A DNA stretch of 64,000 nt from Rugalucina vietnamica (lineage: Eukaryota; Mollusca; Bivalvia; Lucinida; Lucinidae), in assembly GCA_964017185.1 (NCBI GenBank), contig OZ024871.1:59261226-59325225 (forward strand), in the 5' to 3' direction. The notes under the pieces are model-generated. The model was not told the DNA's origin and made no database searches. It saw only the letters and a list, made by a program, of their open reading frames with translations. The number at the start of each line of letters is the position of its first letter. Position 1 is the stretch's first letter. A program made the position numbers and the translations under genes. Of this stretch, positions 44,491 to 54,545 are shown one piece after another.

Positions 44491-45834
44491 TGTCTCCCCC
44501 CTTTCTACGTGCATGTCCAAAATATGCAAGCAAGAGTTATAGTTCTTGTGCATCACATATCCTGTCATTCTGTTTTATAAGTGTACCAAGTTTCATTGAA
44601 ATATCTCTTACGGTTTTCAAGTTATATAGCGGGCACGAAACTGTATGGAAAATAATCAAAGGGAAATAACTCCAAAGATATGAAAGCAAGAGTAATGATT
44701 CTTGAGCATGACACATCGTCTCATCATGCTTTATAAGTGTACCATGTTTCATTGAAAAATCTCTAATGGTTTTTGAGTTAAAGAGCAGACACAAAATTGT
44801 ATGAAAAATAATCAAAGGGAAATAACTCCAAAGATATGCAAGCAAGAGTTATGGTTCTTTAACATGACACATCATCTCATCATGCTTTATAAGTGTACTA
44901 AGTTTCATTGAAATATTTCTTATGGTTTTCAAGTTATAGAGTGGACATGAAATTGTATGGAAAAATAATCAAAGGGAAATAACTCCAAAGATATGAAAGC
45001 AAGAGTTATAATTCTTGTGCATGACACATCGTCTCGTCGTGCTTTATAAGTGTACCAAGTTTCATTGAAATTTCTCTTACGGTTTTCAAGTTATAAGGTG
45101 GACACGAAATTGTATGGAAAACAATCAAAGGGAAATTACTCCAAAGATATGCAAGCAAGAGTTATGGTTCTTTAGCATGACACATTATCTCATCGTGCTT
45201 TATAAGTGTACCAAGTTTCATTGAAATAACTCTTACGGTTTTCGAGTTATAAAGCGGACATGAAATTGTATGGAAAATAATCAAAGGGAAATAACTCATA
45301 AAATACAGAAGCCAGAGTTATGGTTCTTGTGCGTGACACATCGTCTTATCATGCTTAATAAGTGTACCAAGGTTTATTGAAAAATCTTTAACGGTTTTCA
45401 AGTTATACAGCGGACACGAAATTGTATCGAAAATAATCAAAGGGAAATAACTCCAAAAATACTCAAGCTAGAGTTATGGTTCTTGTGCATGACACATCGT
45501 CCCGTCGTGGTTTACATGTGTACCAAGTTTCATTGAAAAATCTTTAACGGTTTTCAAGTTATACAGCGGACACGAAATTGTATCGAAAATAATCAAAGGG
45601 AAATAACTCCAAAAATATTCAAGCTAGAGTTATGGTTCTTGTGCATGACACATCATCTCGTCGTGGTTTACAAGTGTACCAAGTTTCATTGAAAAATCTT
45701 TAACGGTTTTCAAGTTATAGAGCGGACACGATTTGTGACGGACAGACGGACAGACGGACGGACGGACAGACAGACGGACAGACAGACGCACGGGGAAAAA
45801 CAATATGTCTCCCGACCCTGTCGGGGGGAGACAT
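44491..45834 (+). mobile_element. Pearl-type element, eight 156-bp units
   Basis: The 5' end TGTCTCCCCCC (44491) is the inverse of the 3' hairpin arm GGGGGGAGACA (45823-45833). The phrase GTGTACCAAGTTTCATTGA occurs at 44581, 44737, 44893, 45050, 45206, 45362, 45518 and 45674, a step of 156 (once 157). Units include AATCAAAGGGAAATAACTCC. The tail is a GACGGACAGACGGACAGACG microsatellite (45735-45793) and the hairpin ATGTCTCCCGACC / GGGGGGAGACAT (45805-45834). No protein is encoded; the 102-codon minus ORF is a unit translation. Confidence 0.85.
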
Positions 45835-45947
45835 AAATATTCAAAATACAGTAAAAACTGACATTACGAAAACACGCCCATACAATACACAGCGATTTTT
45901 TCCGCTGTAAAAAAATGAAAATTTTCAGTTGAAAAAGTTTTATAATG

Positions 45948-46054
45948 TTCTTATTTTGGCTCAAAACATAGATTGTTGTTACTCGTTAGAACCGCCTCGC
46001 TGATGCGGTTCTAATGAGTACCCACAATCTATGCTTTGGAACGAAAATAAGAAA
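45948..46054. mobile_element. 107-bp hairpin MITE
   Basis: Nearly fully palindromic: TTCTTATTTTGGCTCAAAAC / complement at 46034-46054, ATAGATTGT / ACAATCTAT, and TTAGAACCGC / GCGGTTCTAA around the centre near 46000. No ORF and no clear target duplication. Confidence 0.65.
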
Positions 46055-46649
46055 AATAAGGATACCCTTGCTACATAAAAGTGGGGTAAGATGGACGGGC
46101 ATTTCTGCATGATGAGAGAGGATTCTCACATTTCTTCAACAAAAATAACAGTACATTTTATTATGTAGATAGTTTTGTTAACAACGATAGCGTTAAGCCA
46201 ACAATGTTTTTAACAACTGGGTCCTGATATTTCTGTATTTGTTATTCTAGTGAAGGTATTTCCACCAAGATGTACGTAGGTATTTCTAGCAGAAAACGTA
46301 TTATTCACCATTTTTGCTGATAATAGGAAACAGCAATATGGTAATTTTTAAGCTTTCTACCAGAAAATTGTAGCTTGGTGTGGAAATACTTTCATACATT
46401 GTAGTTAGATGACTGCAGATCCTGATTGTGGTAACAGTTTTGTCTAAAATTTATCCAGCATTCCACACAGATGTGAACAGAATCAAACAAGGGAGCAAGT
46501 TGTAAATGGCTGATAAGCAATTTAGTGAGACCACCAAAATACATGTACATATTTGGACATAGATTAATCTGCATTTGTTGGACCAACTGCACATACATGC
46601 ACAAAAATATAGAAAGAATTACTATCAGTATTCCTGATAAAATTACAAT
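46055..46649. other. No gene seen
   Basis: AT-rich interior of the 10.8-kb element. The 124-codon minus ORF (46392-46766) runs into the adjoining MITE and is not supported as a gene. Confidence 0.35.
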
Positions 46650-46886
46650 TGAGCCACCGCATGAGAAAACCAACAATTTGCATATGCGAAAACAAAGGCA
46701 CAAACCAGCTTCCCGATAACCGCGAAGCTGATCAGCGTCTTTGTTTTCGCTACGCAGATAGTACAATTCCTCTTTTTCTTAAATCCAAAATTTCTAGAGT
46801 CTAGCCTGCTTCTGTGACTGTACAGCCTGATTTGTGTCGGACGTGGTCGGAACCCCAAATTGTTGGTTTTCTCATGCACAGGCTCA
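46650..46886. mobile_element. Palindromic MITE, family M (copy 5)
   Basis: The ends TGAGCCACCGCATGAGAAAA and GGTTTTCTCATGCACAGGCTCA are inverse. AACCAACAATTTGCATATGC and ACCGCGAAGCTGATCAGCG match copy 1. AATT on both sides would fit a 4-bp duplication. Complete, 237 bp. Confidence 0.8.
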
Positions 46887-47457
46887 ATTTTCCTTTGTAC
46901 AGGTAAATTTTATAATAAGTATTAGATTTTAAGATCGGCATCCCCTTAAACCCCGACTGTTTTTCGCCTCGGAGGTAAAATTCCGACATGTCCCCGCTAT
47001 ATGGGGGTGCACATTCTTTCGTTGTTAAGTGACAGAATAAGCGGAAGAAAGGTCATTGTACCAAAGCATGAAAGAAGTTCGTGTATTACATTAACGATCA
47101 TACATGACTGGTCATTTCATAGGCGTGTATCATAAATTTCATATGAAATGTAAGATTTTTATTATAAGAGTTTAGAGATTTTTTTTTTCTTTGATAAAAT
47201 ATCGTTGTCACGGACGTTACTTAATATGTTATTACACATGTGGTCATCTCATTTTATGGCATGACCTTATCCACTGAATAACATAGAAGTGATGCGATAT
47301 ATGAACGTTCTTTGAGCTACGGGCGTGGCAGCTACTTCGGTCATGCAGCCCAAAGACGTTTCTTTTGGGTCACATTTTTATGTATATATCGTAATTTTAC
47401 CAAATCTGTCATTTGTCCTATATAAATGTATACAGCCTATATACTGTCGGATGCAAC
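46887..47457. other. No gene seen
   Basis: Unrecognised sequence. The ORF at 47325-47540 overlaps a MITE and is not supported. Confidence 0.35.
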
Positions 47458-47671
47458 CAAATTCTTACAGCGCAGATTGTTGCAATATCACAAGACACAT
47501 GCCGAAAGGGAATGTGTTGACTGGAAGCCGGATAAATTAGGCAACAACCTACAACACAGCAATGAACTTTTCACTGTAGGTTGTTGCTCAATCGATCTGA
47601 CTACCAATCAGTAAACTCCATTTATGTCAGGTTTCGTGTGTCGCTGCATCAATCTGCGCTGTAAGAATTTG
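47458..47671. mobile_element. 214-bp MITE with nested palindrome
   Basis: The left end CAAATTCTTACAGCGCAGAT is the inverse of the right end ATCTGCGCTGTAAGAATTTG. A second inverse pair lies inside: GCAACAACCTACA (47541) and TGTAGGTTGTTGC (47575). The flanking bases do not show a clear duplication. Confidence 0.75.
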
Positions 47672-48165
47672 ATTGCCCAATTTGACCTTGCTGTACCATA
47701 GTTGGTTTGTTTGAATTTAAGGCTTTACGTCCCAGTCAACAACTATTCAGTCATGTCTGGACGGGGCCACCGCTTGCCGGGTAAGGAGAGTTAATGTGCC
47801 TTGCTTAAGGACACAACCCGGTGCCACCGGTGAGGATAGAAAGGTAAAGAAATAACCTTTAATAATCAAGAAAGTCAGACTTTAACGATGGTCAGTCCTC
47901 AAAGGGAATAAGTCACGATTAATGACAGACATTAACATTGTCACATTTTTAAACAACAAATCACTGCCAGCACGAATTAACAGAATTCGAGGCTAACGCA
48001 CAAGCAGGCTGAAAAAACAAACAGATCCACTGTTGATACGAATAATATAGAATGCAGAAATGCGTATCAGTCAGAAGGTTTATTTTCATAAACTTAAAGT
48101 TTGGGGGTGTTACTACCCAAGCTCTGGGCCTATAAACGAGGAAATATAAGACAGTATATAAAGTT
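47672..48165. repeat. Unclassified repeat-like sequence
   Basis: At 47700-47850 the phrases TTTAAGGCTTTACGTCCCAG and GTGCCTTGCTTAAGGACACA with CCGGTGCCACCGGTGAGGAT look like a SINE or other interspersed-repeat tail. I cannot name the family. The rest is unrecognised. Confidence 0.35.
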
Positions 48166-48210
48166 TCAGGTGAGCGCTCTCATGGCCATTGGTCCTCTAG
48201 ATGTTACACC
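48166..48210 (-). mobile_element. Pearl-like element 5' end, minus strand
   Basis: On the minus strand it reads CTAGAGGACCAATGGCCATG, AGAGCGCTCACCTGAAAC. This is the main-family 5' signature. The corresponding core and 3' hairpin to the left are not recognisable, so only the end survives. Confidence 0.6.
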
Positions 48211-48231
48211 CTATGGGCGGTTTGCCTTTAT

Positions 48232-48345
48232 TACATCAGGGTGAACATTTGTCACCAACATGACAGGCATATGTACCAGCCGGGTTTCGAACCCGCAACC
48301 TCTTGATTGCTAAGCGAATACGCTATCCATTACACCATCTGGTAA
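48232..48345 (-). mobile_element. tRNA-like SINE fragment, minus strand
   Basis: The minus strand has a box A-like GGTGTAATGGATAGCG and box B GCGGGTTCGAAACCCGG. The intervening anticodon arm and the acceptor stem do not pair properly, so this is tRNA-derived repeat rather than a tRNA gene. Confidence 0.5.
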
Positions 48346-48510
48346 ACTGAGGCTATGTGGTAGCGCGTCGGACTCCAGAGCGAGAAGTCAGGAATTCGAA
48401 CACCATGATCATCTTGTAGTGTCCTTGGACGTGACACTTAATCTCCCCAAAGTATATGCCAACTACCCCGGAAGCGGTGGCAATGAAAAATTATTGACTA
48501 GGACGTTACA
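48346..48510 (+). mobile_element. tRNA-like SINE fragment, plus strand
   Basis: GGTAGCGCGTCGGACTCCAG, AGCGAGAAGTCAGGAATTCG make a decayed tRNA-like head (box B altered to GGAATTCGAAC). Then follows TCCTTGGACGTGACACTTAA. It abuts the minus-strand fragment in head-to-head orientation. Confidence 0.45.
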
Positions 48511-48584
48511 CAACAACACCATTCAATCTCGATATTCGCAATTCAATGTCAAAACATGGTTATGACTTGAACCACTTTCAGATC

Positions 48585-48690
48585 ATGGAACAACTTTGAG
48601 TTCTGGAGAATATTTTTAAAGGATTTTACCAATATATGGACGTGGCGGCCGCCTTTGGCATGGGCCGTTTATATACATGCCAGTGAGGCT
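48585..48690 (+). repeat. Single decayed pearl-family core fragment
   Basis: GAGTTCTGGAGAATATTTTT, AAAGGATTTTACC and GTGGCGGCCGCCTTTGGCAT match the main-family unit with several changes. No termini. Confidence 0.55.
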
Positions 48691-48756
48691 TCATATTTTT
48701 CTGAAATATGAGTGATATTTGAAAAACTTTCACGGCAATCACTAATATTTCTTTAG

Positions 48757-48935
48757 AAGCCTCCGTGACATGGTGGCCAAGCTACTGGCCTTGTAAATCA
48801 GGGGTCGTGTGTTCGATCCCGGGCTCCAGTCTTTCGGATGAGACTTTAAACCGAGGCCCCTTCTCCATATGACCTGACAGCTGTTGAGTGGGAAGTAAAA
48901 CACCAATCAAACAAAGAAACAAACTAATATTTCCG
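48757..48935 (+). mobile_element. tRNA-Thr-like SINE
   Basis: The head reads GTGGCCAAGCTACTGGCC, then TTGTAAATCAGGGG (an anticodon arm with TGT), then a box B GTGTTCGATCCCGG. It is followed by a conserved-looking body, CTTTCGGATGAGACTTTAAA then CCGAGGCCCC, and ends in a CAAACAAAGAAACAAAC tail. The body resembles the shared central domain of invertebrate SINE superfamilies (MetaSINE type), from memory. No complete acceptor stem, so not a tRNA gene. Confidence 0.6.
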
Positions 48936-49163
48936 AAAATATTTCCAGATGTCGTTAGCAGTTAACGGACGGCTCATCGGAACTAAAATTGCAATTTGGT
49001 GATGACGCTATGTAATTGCTCAAAATATTACTGGACTTTACAAAATTACTACAGTTGGGGTTGAGTTTAAAATGAATATATAAACATGTACATATTTTAA
49101 ACAACAAACGGTAATCCGTTTGGGAACAATTTTCACACTAGAAAAAGTGCCTTGAGAGGCACG
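48936..49163. other. No feature seen
   Basis: Short AT-rich spacer before the third pearl family. Confidence 0.35.
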
Positions 49164-49439
49164 TATACCCCCGGCTGGTAGCCACCAAGCCCCCTTCCCC
49201 ACCCCCTACCTAAACAACCCGGCACATGCTCATCCCTGACATTGAACCTCACATCACCAATGAAAGACAGTACCCTTATCAAGTACATTTTAGAAATAAG
49301 CAGTGTAAAGTACTTTTAGAATGACATATCTATTTTAGAGTGGTATACAGAGCTGACGTGTATACCCAATCTAGGACATAAGCGCGGACATTTTGGGTCA
49401 GGTCCTCAGTCCTAGATTGAAATGAAAGTACAATGTCAT

Positions 49440-49478
<39 letters not shown>

Positions 49479-50145
49479 CATTCTTTTTCATTTTATGTGT
49501 CCTAGATTTTGACCTCGAGCCCCACCCCTAGAGTTTGGTGCCATGGAATTTAATTCAACCCTAAAGGGTATCTATGATCCAAACAGGAATACATTCCTAT
49601 AAGTATTTGTTAAGATATGAACTTAGAGATGAAAAAACACTATGTAAATAGCACATTTTCAAGGTGACCTAGATTTTGACCTCTAGCCCCACCCCCGGGC
49701 ATGGACCAAAGGTCCGAACTGACAGAAACAAAGCAAACCCTATAGGGTACCTATGGTTAAAATATGATTGGTTTCTGATCATTGGTTCATGAGATATACA
49801 CCAACAGTGAAACTTAAACCAAAACTTTGACCCAAAGTAAAGGTGACCTAGATTTTGACCTCTAGCCCCACCCCCGGGCATGGACCCAGGGTCCAAACTC
49901 ATAGAAACAAAGCAAACTCTATAGGGTACCTATGGTTAAAATATGAATGGTTTATGATCATTAGTTCATGAGATATACACCACCAGAGAAACTTTAACAA
50001 AAACTTTGACATAAATTCCACGAACGTTCCGGAATAACGAACGAACTAACGAACGAACGAACGAACGAACCAACGAACGAACCAACGAACGGACGAACGG
50101 AAAAGCGAAAACTATATACCCGTCGGCATAAATGCCGGGGGTATA
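49164..50145 (+). mobile_element. Pearl-type element, TATACCCCCGG family
   Basis: The 5' end TATACCCCCGG (49164-49174) is the inverse of the 3' hairpin arm CCGGGGGTATA (50135-50145). About three units of 165-180 bp follow, marked by CTAGATTTTGACCTC at about 49502, 49669 and 49847, with AGCCCCACCCCCGGGCATGG and GATATACACCA. The tail is an ACGAACGAACGAACG microsatellite (50022-50100) and the hairpin TATACCCGTCGGCAT / ATGCCGGGGGTATA (50115-50145). An A-run of about 34 bases (49443-49477) interrupts the 5' part. No protein. Confidence 0.8.
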
Positions 50146-50774
50146 ACAAGTGCGTCTGGCACTGGCAATGATTCAGGTGAACGCTAGCGTTTTACACTTG
50201 TCGGTCTAGCACTTTAATTTCCCAACAAGAAAGGGTCGAAGATGATGCGGAATATGAAATTACCGGGTCGAAGATGACACGGAATATGAAATTACCTTGA
50301 TCAAAAATAGCTCTAGAGTGTTTATAATCGGAAATTAATGCAATAAGTTTTGATTGCCCGATGACTCACAAAATTCGCCCCGTTGTCTCACACAACTTGC
50401 CCGATGCCTCACATTATGTAAATGCACCCAGCATTAAATCCCTTTGCAATGCTTGGCGAGATTTTATTTTTTGTGGGAATTTTCCAGTATACTATTATTC
50501 ATTTGCAAATACCAACGTGACCTTCTTGGTCCATTTCTTTTACTAGAAAATCAAACGAAAATGTGTTTTCGTGGCCTTGAAAGGCATGCCCTCTAAAATG
50601 GGGCGCACAATCACGCGTTTCTTGGAATATTTATTTACAAACTGTTTACATAATATAGAACAATAATGATTTCTACAGCTCCTGCAGCAAACAGAATTTT
50701 GACATGCAACGTCACCCAGCCATGTCGGAACAAAACAAAAAGAAGATTAAAACTACGTACCGTGTCGCCATTGT
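50146..50774. other. Right inner arm of the 10.8-kb element
   Basis: Holds the diverged inner inverted repeat, including CCCGATGACTCAC, CCCGTTGTCTCACACAACTT, GCCCGATGCCTCACAT and further CCGATG.CTCAC words that continue in the perfect TIR. It is thus an iterated motif CCGATGNCTCAC. No ORF is supported. Confidence 0.5.
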
Positions 50775-52783
50775 AAATCCCGATGTCTCACCGACACATC
50801 GCCCGATGCTTCACATTTTTCCGATTAACCCCCGTTGATTCACCGTTTTTCTAATACACCGTTTCCATAGGTTGTGTTTGAATATTATGGTATTTAACCC
50901 CAGTGCAGAGGCAGATGAAGCCCTTGGGCCATTTTCTTTTTTCAGAATATTATAACTCATTATTCTGTCCATTTGCCAATTTCTTGCTGGCTTTTCCCTT
51001 CATATGACATTTCAACAGTTTTTCCCATCCAAATGCATGGGCAACCCATGTTGACCTTGCCATAAACTTGGTCAAGGTCATCACAGGGTCATGATTTATA
51101 TATACATTGTAGTACTACAGCCATGGATGCTTCACGCCAAGTTTTATTGAAGTCAATCTATTGGTTTCAGAGAAGAAGATATTTGAAGGGTTTTTACCAT
51201 ATATGGGCATGGCCGCCATCTTGGTCATGTGACCTAGATTATTAATATACACACTGGTTCCCCCATCCTATAGATGCTTCACATAAAATTTGGCTTCAAT
51301 TGGCCAAGTGGTTTTAGAGGAGAAGATGTTTGAATATTATGGTAATATACATGTATATTGCCCCGGGGTGTGGGCATATGAGTCCTTAGGTCCTTTTTTT
51401 CAGAATCATTAATATTCAGTCCTACTACCCATTTCCTGCAAGATTTTCACCTCAAATGACTTTTTAAAAGTTTTCCCCATTCCAATGCATTGGCGACCTA
51501 TGTTGACCTTGTCCTAAAATAGGTCAAGGTCACCACAGGGTCATGATTTATATACACATTGTAGTACTTCAGCCATTGGTGCTTCATGCCAAGTTTCTTT
51601 GAAATCGGTCCACCAGATTCGGAGAAGAAGATTTTTGAAGGGTTTTTACCTTATATGGGCATGGCAGCCATCTTGGTCATGTGAACTAGATAATTTATAT
51701 ATACATTAATTCCCCCATTCCATAGATGCTTCACATAAAATTTGGCTTTGATTCGCCAAGCAGTTTCAGAGAAGATGTTTGAATATTATGGTAATATACA
51801 TGTATATTTCCCCGGGGTGGGGGCAGATGAGCCCCTGGGGTCCATTTTTTTTTCAGAATCATTAATATTCAGTCCTACTGCCCATTTCCTGCAAGACTTT
51901 CACTTTAAATGACATTTTAAAAGTTTTCCCTATTCAAATGCATTGGCGACCTATGTTGACCTTGCCGTAAAAAAAGGTCAAGGTCATCACAGGGTCATGA
52001 TTTATATACACATTGTAGTACTTGAGCCATCGATACTTCAAGCCAAGTTTCTTTGAAATCGATCCATCGGTTCTGGAGAAGAAGATTTTTGAAGGGTTTT
52101 TACCATATATGGGCATTGCAGCCATCTTGGTCATGTGACCTGGATTATTTATATATACATTGATTAGCCCTTCCTATTGATGCTTCACATAAAATTTGGC
52201 TTTGATTGACCAACCGGTTTCAGAGGAGATGATGTTTGAATATTATGGTAATATACATGTATATTGCCCCAGGGTGGGGGCATATGAGCCCCTGGGGTCC
52301 AATTTTTTTCAGAATCATTAATATTCAGTCCTACTGTCCATTTCCTGCAAGACTATCACTTTAAATGACATTTTAAAAGTTTCCCCATTCAAATGCATTG
52401 GCGACCTATGTTGACCTTGCCGTAAAATAGGTCAAGGTCATCACAGTGTCATGATTTATATATACATTGTAGTGCTTGAGCCATCAATGCTTCATGCGAA
52501 GTTTCGTTGAAATCAGTCCACCGGTTCTGGAGAAGAAGATTTTTGAAGGGTTTTTACCATATATGGGCATGGCGGCCATCTTGGTCATGTGACCTGGATT
52601 TCTTATATACACATTGGTTCCCCCTTCCTATAAATGCTTCATATAAAATTTGGCTTTGGTTGGCCAAGCGGTTTCAGAGAAGAAGATCTTTGAAATTGTG
52701 GACGGACGACGGACGGACGGACGCCGAATCATGACCATCCTATAAGCTCACCTTGTGAGCCTAACGGCTCAGGTGAGCTAAAA

Positions 52784-54126
52784 ATAGGGTGGTAGCAACA
52801 GCAGTTGGCAGATACGGTATATACGGTACATCTCTATAATGATACATACGTGCACGCATGTGCATGCTTATGGAAATACCGTGATGCCGATTTAACGAAT
52901 ACCCATAACTGTGTTTTAATAAAATCATTACTATTCGTATACAAACATATAAGTTCTGCATAGTAAATCGTTTGTGTCTTCGTGTACAAAAATATTTTAA
53001 TGATACACTACGAATTTGAGAAATGTGTAACTGAAACGTGCGCGATCCCACGCCACAAGGAAAGCGTATTGTAGTAGGTTATAGGCATTACAGATCAGTA
53101 TAGGGTGAAAGTAATATTATTTCTTGATAAAAAGACCATCAAATCTTGAGAACAAAATCGGGCGTCGTGTTGGTCTTATCTCTTCGGCTGCAGTCGAATC
53201 TTACTCCTCACGAAAGAGGGTCTGTTAATTAAATGCTTGAAAATGTTCAAAATATACTAAATACAAACGTGCTTCGGTACTGTTAATAAACATTGTTTCT
53301 TCCATATACACAATTTCATAAGTCAATGTCTACATATACCTCGTGAAGTGCAAATCAAAGGAAAACGGAAAACAGGCCAGCAGTTGACCGTACGTACGAT
53401 ATGCACATTCTTATATTCTTTTCTTTGTTTTTCTATAAAGATTATGAATAACATGCCGTATTAGCGGTAAAATTAAACTTTAATTTCTTCGTACACTGGA
53501 CGCCAAAGCTTTTAAACACAAATATGCCTCATCGTTGGTCGTACCCATTCAATCCGTTCCTCCGGCGGGGATCGTATCATACTCCCTCATTTTCTCACTT
53601 TAAACAGTGTCCCGTTTAAATGATGCAAAATGACCAGAGAATACTATATAGGGGTGTGTTATTGTTTTAGTTTGAACTGTCAGTGGTTGTTGTTTTTATA
53701 TGTGCACGGTCGATCATACAATGTGCTCACAGAAACACGCAAATTGACTGATTTATGTTGATAGTTGTGTAAAGCATATTGTGCTAACTTTAATCAGGCA
53801 TACGGATATGGTTTCACATGAAACTAATCAGGAACACTTGTTAAACATGAAATAAAGCTATGAGAATAAGCGAAACTCGAGTAAAGGCGCATTTCTAAAC
53901 AATTTTTGCAAGTTTTCAAGAAACACACACACCATATTTCTCAGTCGATGGCTATTGCCTCGGAGTTAGCTATTTCACTCCGGCGTTGGTCAAATATCGA
54001 TATATGGCATGCAGAGTGTGGACCTCCCTGTAGTTGCGAAACCTCACTCCACTCAAAACAATACAGGATTACACATGGTTGACATCGTCAATGACACGTG
54101 GTGAGTGCATCCGAACTTGACCTTAA
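52784..54126. other. No gene seen
   Basis: 1.3 kb of non-repetitive sequence. The 96-codon minus ORF (52761-53051) starts in the pearl tail and is not supported. A CACGTG E-box lies at about 54093. Confidence 0.4.
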
Positions 54127-54174
54127 TGACGTCATGAAAGTGCTTTGACGTCACGTTGCGCGCTTTGTCACGTG
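54127..54174. promoter_or_regulatory. Possible CRE / E-box cluster
   Basis: Two perfect CRE palindromes TGACGTCA (54127-54134 and 54146-54153), 19 bases apart, followed by GTCACGTGAG with the E-box CACGTG (54169-54174). In animals these are binding sites for CREB/ATF and bHLH-ZIP factors. The cluster lies in a locally CpG-rich, non-repetitive stretch. Function and target gene are inferred only. Confidence 0.35.
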
Positions 54175-54218
54175 AGCATGGAGAGCTTCTTTCTGATTGG
54201 GCCATCCTTAAATGATTC

Positions 54219-54545
54219 TTTGTTTGCTGTGCTCCTACCCATCAATTTTAGTGTGGGTAGGTAGGTAGGTCATTTTTTTTTTTTTTTGAACCAGAAAAAA
54301 TATCTTTATAATTTGCTATATTAGTAGATGTATATGGTTCAAAATAGGATATATTGAAGTTAAAACAGTATAATAAAACATTGTCAGAACATAAAAAAGG
54401 TTTTGGAAAGAATAATTTTGTGAAAATGAATCCTTGTTTTTAGATTTTTGAAAAAAAAAAAAAAAAAAAAATCCTCAAAATGGCCATAAATTTTTTTGGG
54501 TAGGGCCAATTTTGGCGGGTAGGTAGGAGCACAGCAAACCAACAA
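54219..54545. mobile_element. MITE with TTTGCTGTGCTCCTACC ends
   Basis: Left TTTGTTTGCTGTGCTCCTAC and right GTAGGTAGGAGCACAGCAAA are inverse. GGGTAGGTAGG occurs inside both ends. The centre has a T-run (54272-54287) and an A-run (54450-54469). About 327 bp, no ORF. Confidence 0.7.

Larger units (their letters stand above)
40044..50874. mobile_element. 10.8-kb DNA transposon with 100-bp perfect TIRs
   Basis: The 100 bases at 40044-40143 (starting CAACCTATGGAAACGG) are the exact inverse of 50775-50874. Weaker inverse similarity extends further in: GCAGGAGCTGTA, GTGCGCCCCATTTTA and CGGGCAAGTTGTGTG each occur in both arms, giving diverged arms of about 500 bp. The target duplication is TGTTT (40039-40043 and 50875-50879). 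The interior is mostly later insertions (SINE, Harbinger-like element, two pearl elements, MITEs). I recognise no transposase; the best ORF (41620-42033, minus) is unidentified. The superfamily is undetermined: a 5-bp duplication is known for Transib, but the CAACC ends do not match its usual termini. Confidence 0.8.
39980..52783 (+). mobile_element. Pearl-like element split by a 10.8-kb TIR transposon
   Basis: The 5' signature is CCAGAGGACCAATGGTCCTG and CGCTCACCTGAG (39980-40014). After the insertion at 40044-50874 the core resumes with TGTTTGAATATTATGGTA and runs through about four ~450-bp units (CCTTGCCRTAAA..AGGTC near 51055, 51505, 51960, 52415). It ends in a GGACGGACGACGGACGGACG microsatellite (52700-52724) and the hairpin CTCACCTTGTGAGCC / GGCTCAGGTGAG (52747-52778), then CTAAAAA. 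Original length was about 2 kb. The phrase ATGTTTGAATATTATGG at 51335 shows the unoccupied site. Confidence 0.82.

Noticed and set aside
48757..48830. A tRNA-Thr gene
   Set aside because: The anticodon arm with TGT and a box B are present, but there is no complementary acceptor stem and a SINE body follows directly.
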